Position numbers and translations under genes: made by a program. From NCBI GenBank assembly GCA_963693305.1, contig OY855905.1, positions 30,294,937 through 30,358,936 on the forward strand: a DNA stretch of 64,000 bases. Direction: 5' to 3'. Under the pieces are notes generated by a model that did not search any database, had not been told where the DNA came from, and worked only from the letters and a program-made list of their open reading frames with translations. Of this stretch, positions 1 through 34,170 are shown in pieces; the stretch's first letter is position 1, and the number at the start of each line of letters is the position of its first letter. Origin of the DNA: Meandrina meandrites. Its lineage: Eukaryota > Cnidaria > Anthozoa > Scleractinia > Meandrinidae.

Positions 1-311
1 AAAGAAAAATGTTTGGCCAGTAGGAAGGGGATACCAAACGAACAAGCGGATCGCCCTTTCGATCGCTTGAGTTAGTTAAAACAATAAACCCTAAGCTTAG
101 CTCATTTCGCTGACTGGATGTAAACAAAACGTGCACGATCATGCAGACTTGTTGACGATGATGCCACTGAAACTACTGGCAGCATTAAATAGCATTATTA
201 AAACTGTAATTTTCAGTGACGTTATTGAGTTTATAATATCGGATCTTTGATATCCGGTCCAGTTATTCGACAGCATTACACTGTAAAATTCATATACTTG
301 TTCTTTCACAG

Positions 312-22611
<22,300 letters not shown>

Positions 22612-24929
22612 TATCAACAATTAGCCTAGCTTTTAGTTAAGCATCAAAATGATTTAGTTTTATACAAGTATTTGTAACAGTATGAGCATAAGGTAAAAAA
22701 TAGTCTGACTAATATTTAATCGCACAGAAAGAAACTTGCCCACTGATGGAAATTTGTAAACCTGCTACAAATCAATATTCACGAGCGACTTTTGATTTGT
22801 GTACAAACTGCGTGGAAGTCGCGCGAATGTAATATAAAACGAGCGAGACGCGCGAGTATGTTCCAAGTCGCCATACACTGCATGTCGCCATTTTGACTGT
22901 TTTCGAATATTGTCAGGTTGCTAAATCTCTCTTGAGTCATTGTTGAGCAAAGTTTTCAGTCTTCGGGCGTCCGAAACTGATCGTTCATCAGATGCACTCG
23001 TTACTAGATTTACCAATACGGAACTAAATCAAAAACACAATTTATCATCAGCTTCTGGAAATATTTCTAGCAATTACTCATTTTTCGTTTCTTTCTTTAC
23101 TATTTTCTTTACTTATTACTTTTTTTCTTTTCACTGTAAAATAGTGGTGGTTGTGGTGGCGCTCCCTTGAGTCATTGCTTTATCTTGCTCTGTGTGCAGC
23201 GGATGTCGGTCGTTTCGCCTACAAGGTAATTGATTCGCCTACACTATCACGCTTTTAGAACGAAAAATATACTTTGTGTTAAGCGTGTTCGGGCTCTCAC
23301 GTGTTTTGACTTCAGGGTAGCCGAAACATCTCAGATCGTGTATGATAATCAGATCAATTTAAGTGTAGGCGGACTGACTTCTAGGCGAAACATCTTGTGG
23401 GCGAAAGGACCGGATTCCTTCTGCAGCATACCTTCATCTACACGGCGGCTACAATCTTGGACAGAATAAAAAGAGAAATTAGACCCCCCCCTCCCCCCGA
23501 ATCAATGATGAATCGCCGCAAAATCCAAAACGCGCCCATTTTCCCATTATTGAAAGGGGGTGGGGGGGGTGGGGGTGGAGGGATTGCCCAAGATTGTAGA
23601 TTGGAAAGGGCAGATTTGACCTGGAGAGAGTCGACACTAGTAGTAAAATTAAAATCCTTCCTTGGCCACTGCTTTGATCTTGGACAAATCAGTGAGCGAC
23701 AAATAAATTAAAAATAATTAAAACGCCAAACAATAAAAAAAGAAATTATCTGATCACTTGGAACACCGGGCTCATTGAACAAAGGAGGTAATTATAATTT
23801 GAGAGACAGCTGGGAGAGGCTGTCATTAAAGAGAAAACTGAAGATCGTGAGAAACCGGGCACAATGGAAAGGGACTTTTTGGCCGAGGCATTTTCAATAA
23901 CAAATCGCCTCCAGGATATTTTTGTAGACCAAAAACAAACTTATCAACAAGAAAGTTCTCTGTCCGCCAGCTTTCGTTTTACATAACAATACGAAGACCG
24001 TAAACATGAATAAATCGAACAAACAAGCACGGACGCGCGTCCCAGGTTTTTCAGTTTGCAAGCGAATATAATTCTCCCTTTTTTCTTCGCAAATCATTTC
24101 ACCTTTTTGTTTTACTTCAAGAACGGCTTTAATTAAACCTTTCTGTGGTTTTTAGCTGCTGTTGACCGACTGAGCACGAGGATAATGATCAACATCAGGA
24201 GAATAATATTTACAGAGCGAAAATATTATGCAAATTTTAAGTCAGACCACTTTTCATGTTAACGTGTGACTTCCGGCGCACGTGGGTGACATGAGATCCT
24301 CACCACTGCGCGTGCAAAACAATGGCAGATTTTTGCTGAAGGGGCACTTTTCTTTTTACATCTTATGCAAATTGTAATTTCCTTTTTCAAGGATAACATA
24401 TTTAGTACATTTATTTCCTCTGGTTGTTAATTTAACCTCCAAGAGACTCAAACCTGTCGCCGTTTCTTTTTTATGCCGTAAATTATTTCCAAATCGACCT
24501 TGCTGTCAGGTAAAATTTAAAATTATTTCTTTCAATTACAATTAAGTTTTAAGTTAAATTTTTTTACCGTCATAATTTAAACCAGTGGTTCCTGAGTTTG
24601 TTTATTCGAATCTTCCCTTGCATGCCTGTCTCGAGAGATTGTGTTACATAATCTTGGAAATTGATTTCCGGTTTTGGAAAGGTCACATCCAGGGATATAT
24701 CCGGTCCAGCAAGTTTTGCTGCTTGGTAACCCGCCTTCTACTTTTGAGCTCTCTGATTGGCTGAGCCAGCCCAAACCGCTATGAACATGTTTTTGTTGTG
24801 TACAAGAAAAAAATTTTTTTCCTCGCGAGCTGGAAAGACCGGCCAAACAGCATTTAGAAAATGTACTCGTTGTAGTTGAGACAGAATTTTTCACCGCTCT
24901 TGGATTTCGGCCGATTTACAGCAGGAAAT
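22612..24929. other. Intergenic region between the receptor gene and the MYLIP-like gene
   Basis: No convincing exon on either strand. It holds T-rich and AT-rich text, short G/C runs near 23485-23505 and 23559-23580, and the probable promoter and 5' UTR of the MYLIP-like gene at its right end. The open frames here lack homology or codon structure that I recognise. Confidence 0.6.
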
Positions 24930-26647
24930 ATGAAGTTTATAGTCTTGGAGCCCGACGAAAAGGCACATGAATTTGTTCTAACTGGGGACAAACTCGGACA
25001 AGAGGTTCTGGATAAGGTGAAAGGCTCTAGAAACGCTGAAGTTGCAAATGCAGTTTGATGACAAGTTTTTCCCCCGAACGGCCATTTTATTGTTCGTTAA
25101 CGCCTTGTACTATTTTCTTTAGGTCTGTGAAAGGCTGGGAATCAAGGAGAAAAATTATTTCGGTCTTCGATACTCTGTTAACGATATCAGCGTATGGCTT
25201 AACCTGAGAAATCCAGTTTCGACTCAGCTTCGCCCTCATTTGCCTGGAAAACCTCATCGGCTTCGCCTCGAGGTTAAATTTTTCGTTGCACCACAAGAAC
25301 TTCAACAGGAGGAAACGAGGTAAGTTGCTGTAGGTTTTCTGTTGTGCGAGTTTGAAACGCAAGAAGGTTTCACTTCGAAATTTGTGCTGGGTTTACTCGG
25401 AGAAAGCCAATTTGTGCATTGCAATCAGGTGAAAAATGAATCTATAAATAGCCGTTAGTTACAAATAACATTTGTGACAGTCGCTCGTTGATTGCGTGGA
25501 GCCTTGATCGAATTGTTGATCTTTGAAGGTAAAGCGTTGGGTTTCTGTCTTGCAGGCGCCAATTTTATCTTTGTCTCAAAAAGCAAATGGCCGAAGGAAA
25601 GTTTAACTTGACGTTGGACAAGGCTGTTCAACTGTGTGCTCTTGTGGCTCAGGTCGAGTATGGAGATATGAACTCGAACACGCCTGGAAGCTACCCACAG
25701 TTTCTTTCACCATGGTGCAGAGAAGATAAGGAAAGAAAAGTGGCTGAAGCCCACAAGAAGCTGGAAGGGATGTCTTCATCAGCTGCAAGAGATGCATTTC
25801 TCAATGTCATGTCCAAGGAGGAGCTCTATGATGCAGAAATTTTCAAGGCCAAGGCAGGAAGACGGAAAGTCTTAGTTGCAGTAGGAAGCGGTGGTTTGAA
25901 AGTTTACGAGAGAAGAACTCATGGGAAACTGAAGCAAACGTAAGTGACCTTTATATTGTACATTTTCTTTATTTTTGTTCATTTGGTACTGAGCTGTTTA
26001 AAGGTCACAATTCAGAATAAAAGTTTGCCTTGGCAATCAATTGTATGCAAAGAATATTAGCCCTGATTTATATATTTACTCCAGACCATTACCCCAGAAG
26101 AAAAACAATGGGTGTATAAGAAACCAAAGCCTGATCAAAAAACCGGATTTACAATTTTTTGTCAGGGAATGTTTATTTAGGAGCGATCAGTGAGTCTGGG
26201 ATCTATTGTTGTTTGACCTTGAATAAATTTCATTAAATTTAGCTCATCTTATTGGTGCTTCTCATCTTTTGTATGTTATCACACTTGTATCTGACCATTA
26301 CTTAAATAGGTGGTTGGTGTTCATATTACCTTTTGTTCAAATTTATCTTTTTTTCGGCCTATCAAGTTGAAAATGTCCAAGGCCATATAAATTAAGCTCA
26401 TATACATAATGCACCTGTCAGTGTTAAGCCCCAGTGTGTGTGTGGGGGGGGGGGGGGGGGGGGGGGGCAGGCAGACCCAGGGAGTTTTGACATTTTCTGG
26501 AAGCCAAAGTCAAATTCCCCACCCCTGGGCACCTAGTGAATGTCAAATTTGCCATATATCCACTTAAATTTCAAACCCAGCAGACCATTTTAGATGTCAA
26601 AATCCCTACCCTGGGAGACCTTCATGATGTCAAATTCCCGTGGGTAG

Positions 26648-26687
<40 letters not shown>

Positions 26688-28788
26688 GAATATGCTTGTA
26701 CTTTCGAAGATATTTAATAGCACTCTTGAAGTCAGTGCAATGTGATTATTCTATGTATAAACACACAAAAAAGCTTAGTTTCCAGTTTGCTTACTATGAA
26801 TAGATTTGGCTTCAACAGCTAATTAATGCACTGGGTTACCTAAATTAGCCAGGTCAAAGGGTTACAAAAAAAGTGGGGGAGAAATCGAAAGCCCCAGCTG
26901 TTGCATCATATTAGTATACAGTGGATAGCATTGTTGGCATGTGCTGATTGGCTACTCAAACACGGGATATCCTTTGCTGGGAACTTTCGCTTGTAAACAT
27001 GCGACTACAGTATATAACCGACTGATTGAAACATCTTAAAATGATAGATACTGTTGAAGACAAAAAAACATGTAAGAAATTAAAAAAAATATCTGATCTA
27101 GTCACTTGTTAATTACCTTGATGTGTAGCCATCCATCTCCTTTCATTCCAGTCGCATTAGAATTAACCAGTAAATGTATTAGAACATGGATTTGAAAAAT
27201 GTTGATAATATTCACCATTAACAGGATCACAAAATTGCAAACCTGCTCGCTGAGAAAACCAAATTGAACAGGAAAATTACAAATTATTAGCCAGAAATAA
27301 CAAGAACAAGATATTCTTGGGCTTCTGAAATCGTCACACTATTTGCATCACCAACAAACAGAAAACTGTTCGCAAACAATGATCAAATGCAAAAACAAAC
27401 AACGCTAAGCTCCAGTGCATTTTGGTCAAACCATGTCAATTTTACATGGACTGTAACAAGGAATGCTGGCCACATCTGTGGAACAACATGGAGGATTTTT
27501 GTTAACTTGTTAGCTTTCAGTGTGGTTTCAGAAGGAAAGAAACCTGTTTAAAATGCAATATGATCATGTATCGAAAACCTAGGCTGCTATTTTTGTCTGC
27601 ATGTTTAAAAAATTTTCAGATTAGGTAAGAAACGATTTTGAAACTAATTTGCACTGCATTGAAGTTGACCATCTGGAAACATAATTTCACTGACCCCCGC
27701 CCCCCCCCCCCCCCCCCCCCCTTACCCTCCTCCAGAATTTCCTGGGCCTTTTGACCCCCCACCCCTCTGGAATTCCCAATTCCCTCTGTAGTGGTGGTAT
27801 GGATATTTTCTGCAACCACACAATATGTGAAAGATTGATGCTTAGTTCTTAGCTAACATTGACACTGCAGTTAATTATTTGATATTGGTCTCTCATCCCT
27901 TTGTTTTGCCTTGTCATTAGCTTAACACAGTTAATAATAATTACTGCAAGTTAGTGAGAAAAATGCCTTCACTTCTGCAGATGTGCTGTACAGTTTATAT
28001 GTAACAAGTGAACATAATTTTTTCTTTCTTCTTACAGCATTGGGTTTGAGAGCATCATGAAGATGAACCTGTCTGAAGAGCGACTGATTGTTGTGTTGAA
28101 GAAAGCATCAGAAAACAGCAAGTTGAACTTTGTCCACTTCTTCTTAGGGAGTGGTGATGCTGCAAAGGCAATCCATAAGGCTGTTATGGAGCACCAGCTG
28201 TTTTTCTACTCTAGTAAAGTGCGGCAATCAGTTCTGAATCATTACCTACTTTCCACTCCTTGTTGGGCCCTGCCAGCCAAGTGGTTCACCAAGACACCAT
28301 CAGGTGAACTATATCATTTAGATGTGAAGCATACAAGACGACAGGCTTATGATGTTCACTATGAAAATGTCCATGAGAATAGTGAAACTGTGTATAGACA
28401 TGACTGGGCATCAAAATGCTCTAAGTGCAACTCTGAAGAAGCCAATACGCTTTTCACACCATGTGGCCACCTGGTTTATTGTGGAGATTGTGCTAAGGAA
28501 GGAACTGCATGCCCAGTGTGTGACTGTACTGTGACCAGCTTGCAAAGGGTTTATTTTTCCAATGATTCAGAATGTGATGATTGGACTTGTCAGATCTGTA
28601 TGGACTCTGAAATCAACACCGCATTTTCCCCATGTGGACATGTGTGTGCCTGTGAGAATTGTTCACGCCACCTTCCCTACTGTCCAATGTGCAAGACATT
28701 TATTACTTTTGTTCAGAGAATTCATGTGCAATTCCCTGAACATCCAGACATTGATAATGATGAGGATGATAGCTATGATTCCTCGTAA
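24930..28788 (+). CDS. MYLIP: MYLIP/IDOL-like E3 ubiquitin ligase (FERM domain plus two RING fingers)
   Basis: Exons 24930-25016, 25123-25319, 25556-25939 and 28038-28788 give 472 residues with correct phases (0, 2, 2). The FERM domain spans roughly residues 1-300: a ubiquitin-like F1 (MKFIVLEPDEKAHEFVLTGD), then YFGLRY, the helical F2 (AVQLCALVAQVEYGD) and an F3/PH-like lobe. Two complete C3HC4 RINGs follow at about 350-384 (CSKC...TPCGH...CGDC...CPVC) and 407-441 (CQIC...SPCGH...CENC...CPMC), then an acidic end (DNDEDDSYDSS). Human MYLIP, from memory 445 residues with one C-terminal RING, degrades lipoprotein receptors and binds myosin regulatory light chain. The second RING matches its position. 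The substrate here is unknown. Confidence 0.9.
26411..26686. mobile_element. MITE with G/C tracts in the last intron of the MYLIP-like gene
   Basis: Terminal inverted repeats of about 24 bp: GCACCTGTCAGTGTTAAGCC at the left and its near complement, ending GATAGGTGC, at the right. A G run of about 25 bases just inside the left end is complemented by a C run near the right end. The inside is rich in 'tgtcaaattcccc' phrases. Confidence 0.7.
27695..27815. repeat. Partial copy of a dispersed C-rich repeat
   Basis: A poly(C) tract of about 19-20, then 'ccagaatttcctgggccttttgaccccccacccctctggaatt' and 'ggtatggatattttctgcaac'. The same phrases occur at 36076-36254 and, inverted, at 59265-59458. It lies in the last intron of the MYLIP-like gene. 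Confidence 0.6.
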
Positions 28789-29025
28789 GGATGAAATATA
28801 ATTACATGACTTCACTGACAGCAATTGCTGTTGTTGTAAATGCTATTCCAGGGAACCGGTGCAGTTGTATATAGATATTAATGTTAACTAACTAATTAAT
28901 TGATTGATTATTAAAAAAAATAATTTTGTTTAATTAAATGAAATGACTTTTTTAATAAGCCTAACGTTCGCATGTGACAGAAATTTGAAAGATTCATAAA
29001 AAACCATTACTGTTTTCAGTTGCTT

Positions 29026-29031
29026 AATAAA
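29026..29031 (+). terminator. Candidate polyadenylation signal of the MYLIP-like gene
   Basis: First clear AATAAA after the stop at 28788, giving a 3' UTR of about 260 bp. Other AATAAA-like sites occur further on, so the true end is not certain. Confidence 0.45.
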
Positions 29032-30616
29032 TTGTAGTTAAGTTAACTTTTATTTCACTTGCATTTTCACTCTTATTTTTGTAACTTCTAAAAACTGGAT
29101 TCCCATACACTTGGTTTGGACAATATTAGTAAGAAAGCTATAAAATTAAGTAAACATATGTGATGGTCAACCTATACAACTTGAATCTTATATAATTTGG
29201 AGGTTCACATTTCATTTTGATTTTAAATAGGCACGTGCTGTTGTAAGTCTGTCAATGTACAAATTACAAGAAAAATGAGAAACATTCACTTTTCATAGAC
29301 AGGATTTACTGTAAAGAGTAAATGAATCACTGTTGATTTTAAAGTCAGAACCTGGTGGTAAATCATTGATAATATTTCAGTTATAATACTTTTTTAAAAA
29401 ATCCATTTATTCGCTTGCTTGTTTGACAGTTTTGTAATTCTTATACATCAAATTAAGTATCTAATATATATTTGTTTCTTTGTCCAGATTGATATATTAG
29501 GATATATTTATTTTTATTGTAGCTTGTGAGTTTGGGATGTTATGTTATTGTTTTTGGAAAAAAAAAAGTGATAACTATTTAAAGATGACCTGAGTCTTGA
29601 AACTTAATTCAAGGTTTTGATGGAAGGAGTTTGGACTTTATGAAAACGTGACAAAAATAAAGATTTATACTTACTATATAAAGAGAGATATTGTAAACTA
29701 TGTGAGTCTGAATTGTAGAAGTGTTCCTTTTTGCAGAGATTTTTTCCCATGGAAAAGTAATAGATGTTAAAAGTACAAAGAGTTTATATGAAGTTGAAAA
29801 ACTACTACTTAATAAAAGAGAATGATGTATTTTAATAGTGGTCTGTACTTTTTCCATTTGTTTCACAGCGCATAACCTTTGTTTATTGTCTGAGAGTACT
29901 TAAAACTAGTCATTAAATATCTCCTTATTAGGTCTATCAAACGAACAAATGAAGAAAAGCACGAAAAGTCCAAAAAAAGAGGGAAAAACAGTGCCATAGG
30001 TGACCAATTCAGGCGATTGGTTGATGAGACACTTAGGGGGGCCCTTTTTCAGTATTGAAAAAGGGGATTCCTTTTTGAATAGGTTGATGATTTTTTAAGC
30101 GAAGGGCCACTTTTATGCTGCATGCTTTGGGCAGCTAGTTAGCTTCTCGGTCTGAAACAAACAAACAAACAGAGTAGTTACAGCTACAACTTCGAACTCT
30201 CCGGCCGGCAACAGGTCCAATAATTCGGGTTCCTCTAGCATCCGAATAGATGTCTTCGCTGGCTAAATTCAACAGCTTATTAAGATTCATTTTGGTGAGA
30301 TGCAGTCGAGCTAAAATACCCATGGCTAGACTAAACTTGTCTGATATGCGGCCAAAATTTACGTTTCAAGAAAAAGATACGATCAGGCTTCCGAAAGTTA
30401 CCCTTCCCCTAATGAATAAATTCAGGGCTTCTCATTGGCTAATTGCAAATATGATTAAGTGAGCTGATTTTACTAAATTAAGGATCACTTCAAGTAAGAT
30501 CAAGAGGAAAAGGTAAACAACTATAGCAGTCCGGTGTGGAGTAGTAAAGTATCGTCAAGTGTCTTTTCAAGCAGTGCGGATCATGACAAGGTATGTTTAT
30601 CTTTTGTTTAGTAAAG

Positions 30617-30652
30617 CCAAGAGAAAATGAGGGTCCCCTCATTTTCTCTTGG
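30617..30652. repeat. 36-bp hairpin
   Basis: CCAAGAGAAAATGAGGG is followed almost directly by its reverse complement. Intergenic; probably a MITE remnant. Confidence 0.7.
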
Positions 30653-31447
30653 TAACGCCTCAGCCTGTTGATCTTATAATTGGTTGAAAAGACAACATAA
30701 TCAGATTGAACTTTAATATCATATACTGGATATGAATATATGGTTTCTGTGTATTTTAATTTTTAAGTCGCTTTTGGTTTATGTTAAGATGGCCACATAT
30801 TGACTTAGCTTCATTCGCTATTACGTGCTACCCTCATAAAATAATTAATGAAAGACCAGTTATTGTGAATCTGTGATCAAGACAAACTAAGTTGACCGCT
30901 TTTCTTTAGATTACCGCCCGTTCATTCAAAACGAATCAGTGATATATACCGCTAACAAGTGCAGATCTAAAAAAGGCGCGTTTCATTCAAACACCTGCAT
31001 CATGACGTCATACTCCTTGCGTCACACCAACCCTGGATTTTGTGCTCTATTGTATTTTAACTTCAACAAAGTAGTTGGGCTTTGTGTGAACGCACTTTTA
31101 AACGTAAACAATCCAGCCTCCTGGCTCATTTGTTTACAAAGAAATTTGTCCTGAACTGACGTCTAAACTGCAGTGAGTTATGACCGGATGTCTAGTTCGA
31201 CACAACATGGAAAAACTGGATATTTGGCCGCTTGCCTTGGTGCGGAAATTTCTGGCAATTGGCTCCAATAGTATAAGTGCCGCGTGACGCACGATTTAAA
31301 GGCTCCGAAAATTTTAGATCTCGGTTGGATTGTCGATGTTCTTTGTTTCTCGTGGTCATTCGATTCTTGGCTGAGTGCACTTTGACGTTTCAGCCAAACA
31401 TCGCTTTATATCTAGTGAGCTGTTCTTGGTTAATCTAGAACAAAAAA

Positions 31448-31903
31448 ATGAATTCAGAAAAAGTTGATAACAACGCTGCAGGAAGCAAAATGATAGCGAC
31501 GGAAAGTGTTAAACCAAATAGATATGAAGTTTATGTCAACGGTGAAGCCGGGAAGTTGGTAAATGCTAATTTGAAAACATCGTCTTCGCAAACGCTTTCT
31601 AAATACGCAGCTGGAAAGTCGCTGGACAGAGAAAATCCCCAAGAAAAAGGAATTACTCTGCACATCAAAGAGCTAGCTGTCCCAGGTAAAGATAACGGCA
31701 ATTTGAACACAGTTTTAACAACGCAACGACCGAAAAGCGCCTTGAGCTGTGAGCCAAGCCATTTTTGCAATTTGTTCGGCGTTTCACTCAATCGACCGTT
31801 AAAATACAGTCGCAATGCCTTGAACGTAAAAGACGCTATGGATAAAGGACGAAGATCATCGTGCTCCGATTTAACGAAAGCCTCGAGATCTTCAAAAAAC
31901 TGA
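31448..31903 (+). CDS. Small orphan single-exon ORF, 151 residues
   Basis: Starts at ATG 31448 in an A-rich context and ends at TGA 31903. The product is polar and rich in Ser, Lys and Asn. It has no signal peptide or membrane segment, a Cys pair in the middle (SALSCEPSHFCNLFG) and a basic Ser-rich end (GRRSSCSDLTKASRSSKN). I recognise no domain. The length, ATG start and even composition make it better than the surrounding random frames. It could also be a first exon or a chance ORF. An AT-rich 3' flank follows. Confidence 0.45.
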   Translation: MNSEKVDNNAAGSKMIATESVKPNRYEVYVNGEAGKLVNANLKTSSSQTLSKYAAGKSLDRENPQEKGITLHIKELAVPGKDNGNLNTVLTTQRPKSALSCEPSHFCNLFGVSLNRPLKYSRNALNVKDAMDKGRRSSCSDLTKASRSSKN

Positions 31904-33210
31904 GCACCGTTATACGGATACATCTTCTAATTACTACTTGAAACCTTCATCCGCGGGACATATAAAGCGGAAAATCCAGAAATGAAGCCGATGCTAAATC
32001 CAGATATTATTGCAAATACAATCTTTTCTCAGTTAAGAGCTCTGTGACGCCGTATAAATTATTATGTTGTATTATCTGATTTTCAAAACTATTCCTTAGA
32101 TCTCTGTATATATAGGAAGGTTTCCCATATTGTAGAATTGGATATAACTATCTTAAGTTACACTGCTTGTAAATTGTAAACGGTGGATTGACAACAGTAC
32201 AATGTAAAAGCACAAAAATATATTGATTTATTTGAGTGGATTCGACCTTAAAAACGGCCGTATATAGGCTTGCGTTGATCGGATAGCTTTAAAGATATAT
32301 TTTAAGACAAAAATCCCTTAACAGCGGTGGTACAGCCAGGCATTTTGCTGCCTTGTTCCTTCAGATTTAATATACAATCAGATATATACATGGCTATTAC
32401 ATATACAAGGGCGAAACATGAGCCAATCTGCATGCAATGCATGAAAGATTTAGCTGTTAATTCTGGTAATACGGCATGGGGTCTGTTGTGGATTAAATAG
32501 ATTTAATTTCTCATAAAATCACAAGCTAAATCAAAACCAATTATATTTTCACAGCCACACTTCACATTTGCATACAGCCGAAAAGAAATTGGACTTCAAA
32601 TGTCAAATGAAATTAATGCAAAAAGAAAAAAAAATCAGCTGAAACTATTAAATATAATTTTGCTACCGGCCTCTGGTATATGATATTTCGGTTTAATAGT
32701 AGAAAGTACGATCTGTTGAGTGCATAAATGTGTGTAGAAAACATAATAATAAATCTATGGTCCCATACATACATTCATACATGCATGTAAATCAGAAATA
32801 AAAAAGCTGCGTCGAAGATGAAAGGTTGTGTTTAGAAATACATGCTGTTTGCCATTAAAAGCAGGTGTTTAGTGAATGTTTTTCTGGTTATTAATTAGGC
32901 GTTCTACTTCATTTTCCTAATCTTATTTTTTTGACGAAGCCCCATCTTGAGATACCCAAAATCCACGATCTTTTCCTTGTTCACATTTTACTACTGCATA
33001 GATTTAATAAAGTAATTTAAGGAATTGATAGGGAAAGTTAAGTTGAACCTACGCTCGTACCCAGCAAGTCGGTATTTATTTTATATTTTGACGGCGGAGA
33101 TCAGCTAATGCGAGGCGTTCAGGGTTCGATGGGAAGGGATCTAGGCCCGGGGGAGCTCTAGGTACTCTGTATATTTTTGGGTGGGGTTGTGCCGCTGGGA
33201 CTCTGCAACC

Positions 33211-33423
33211 GGTATTAGTGAAGAACAGCTCCCAGAATAACCTGAATAACCTCCATTCTGTCGGCCGACTGTTGGCCGTTTGTCGGCCGACTGTTGGCCG
33301 TTTGTCGGCCGACTGTCGGCCGTTTGTCGGCCGACTGTCGGCCGACAGTTGGCCGACAGTCGGCCAACAGTTGGCCGACAGTCGGCCGACAGGTTATTCT
33401 GGGAGCTGTTCTTCATTTTCACC
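33211..33423. mobile_element. hAT-like MITE (213 bp) with 8-bp target duplication and palindromic 22-bp core repeats
   Basis: The 8-bp direct repeat CTGCAACC flanks it at 33203-33210 and 33424-33431. The 33-bp terminal inverted repeats share GGT at the end and TGAAGAACAGCTCCCAGAAT plus AACCT further in, with differences only at positions 4-8. The core (about 33255-33392) is a tandem of roughly 22-bp units of the type GTCGGCCGACTGTTGGCCGT, first in one orientation and then inverted, so nearly the whole element can fold back. An 8-bp duplication fits the hAT superfamily. No transposase is present. Confidence 0.8.
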
Positions 33424-33487
33424 CTGCAACCCTTTCTCTATATCAGATCACGTTCAGATGATTTTGGAATCCAAAAATTTCAAAACA

Positions 33488-33610
33488 ATGTGGTTGCTAG
33501 TTTTCTTGTTTCCCTTCCTTTTCATCCACCCTGCGCGTCTCGCTAGGAGTGTAACTCGAACCAAGAAACCAACGAAACTCGACCCATGGCCAAAGGTCCT
33601 CTCTTTCTAA
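33488..33610 (+). CDS. Possible short secreted peptide or signal-peptide exon (40 residues)
   Basis: ATG 33488 opens MWLLVFLFPFLFIHPARLA, a good signal-peptide-like stretch, followed by a basic tail (TRTKKPTKLDPWPK) and a stop at 33610. CCAAAG|GTCC near the end could be a weak donor, making this a first exon. It lies just after the hAT-like MITE. No homology was recognised and it may be chance. Confidence 0.2.
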   Translation: MWLLVFLFPFLFIHPARLARSVTRTKKPTKLDPWPKVLSF

Positions 33611-34033
33611 CATCGCGAAAACGAACCTACACTAGTGTGGAAGTATCATGATCTCGGGTGGGGATCATACTGCGGTAAAGGATGTCTGCATTTCCATGCT
33701 AATGATGATGCATTTGGTTGACTCACAAGAACAGTACTCTATACATCAGTGGCTGCACCAAAGTCTAATTATGAAAGCATTTGCAGTTTGAAACGCTTAT
33801 GGGACTCTTATGCCAGTGGACCGACGATGTTTGAATCGAGGTTAACAATAACGCAACGTATGGTAATTTTAAGACAGTAGGTTAGTTAAATTTGCGCTTC
33901 TTTCCTGCATGCGCGAACACTCCTATAATGATATTAAAAAAAAACGGTGATGTGCAGAAAAACATAGGGAACCTAAAGGATTGAAAGCTCTCGGAAAGCT
34001 GGTGTCACGAGGGGTCATCCTTCAGGGAAGCCG

Positions 34034-34170
34034 GTCGTTTCGCATACAAGTCGTTTCGCATACAAGTCGATTCGCATACATCGAGGTCGTTTCGCATACA
34101 AGGTCTTGGTCGATTCGCATACATCGAAGTCGTGTCGCCGACACGATCTTGGTCGATTCGCATACATCGA
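34034..34170. repeat. Degenerate tandem repeat of GTCGTTTCGCATACA-type units
   Basis: About six units of 16-30 bp built on GTCGWTTCGCATACA with TCGA or AGGTCTTG spacers. One unit is altered to GTCGTGTCGCCGACACGATC, which is itself a hairpin. Confidence 0.8.

Larger units (their letters stand above)
28789..31447. other. 3' UTR and intergenic DNA between the MYLIP-like gene and the orphan ORF
   Basis: AT-rich text without a convincing exon. A short palindrome at 30617-30652 (CCAAGAGAAAATGAGGG and its complement) is the only clear structure. Confidence 0.5.

Noticed and set aside
24577..24894. Minus-strand open frame overlapping the MYLIP-like 5' region
   Set aside because: It lies antisense over a GC-richer promoter region, has no domain and low-complexity composition.
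34034..34170. CRISPR-like array
   Set aside because: Units are degenerate and directly adjacent with no unique spacers, in a eukaryotic genome.
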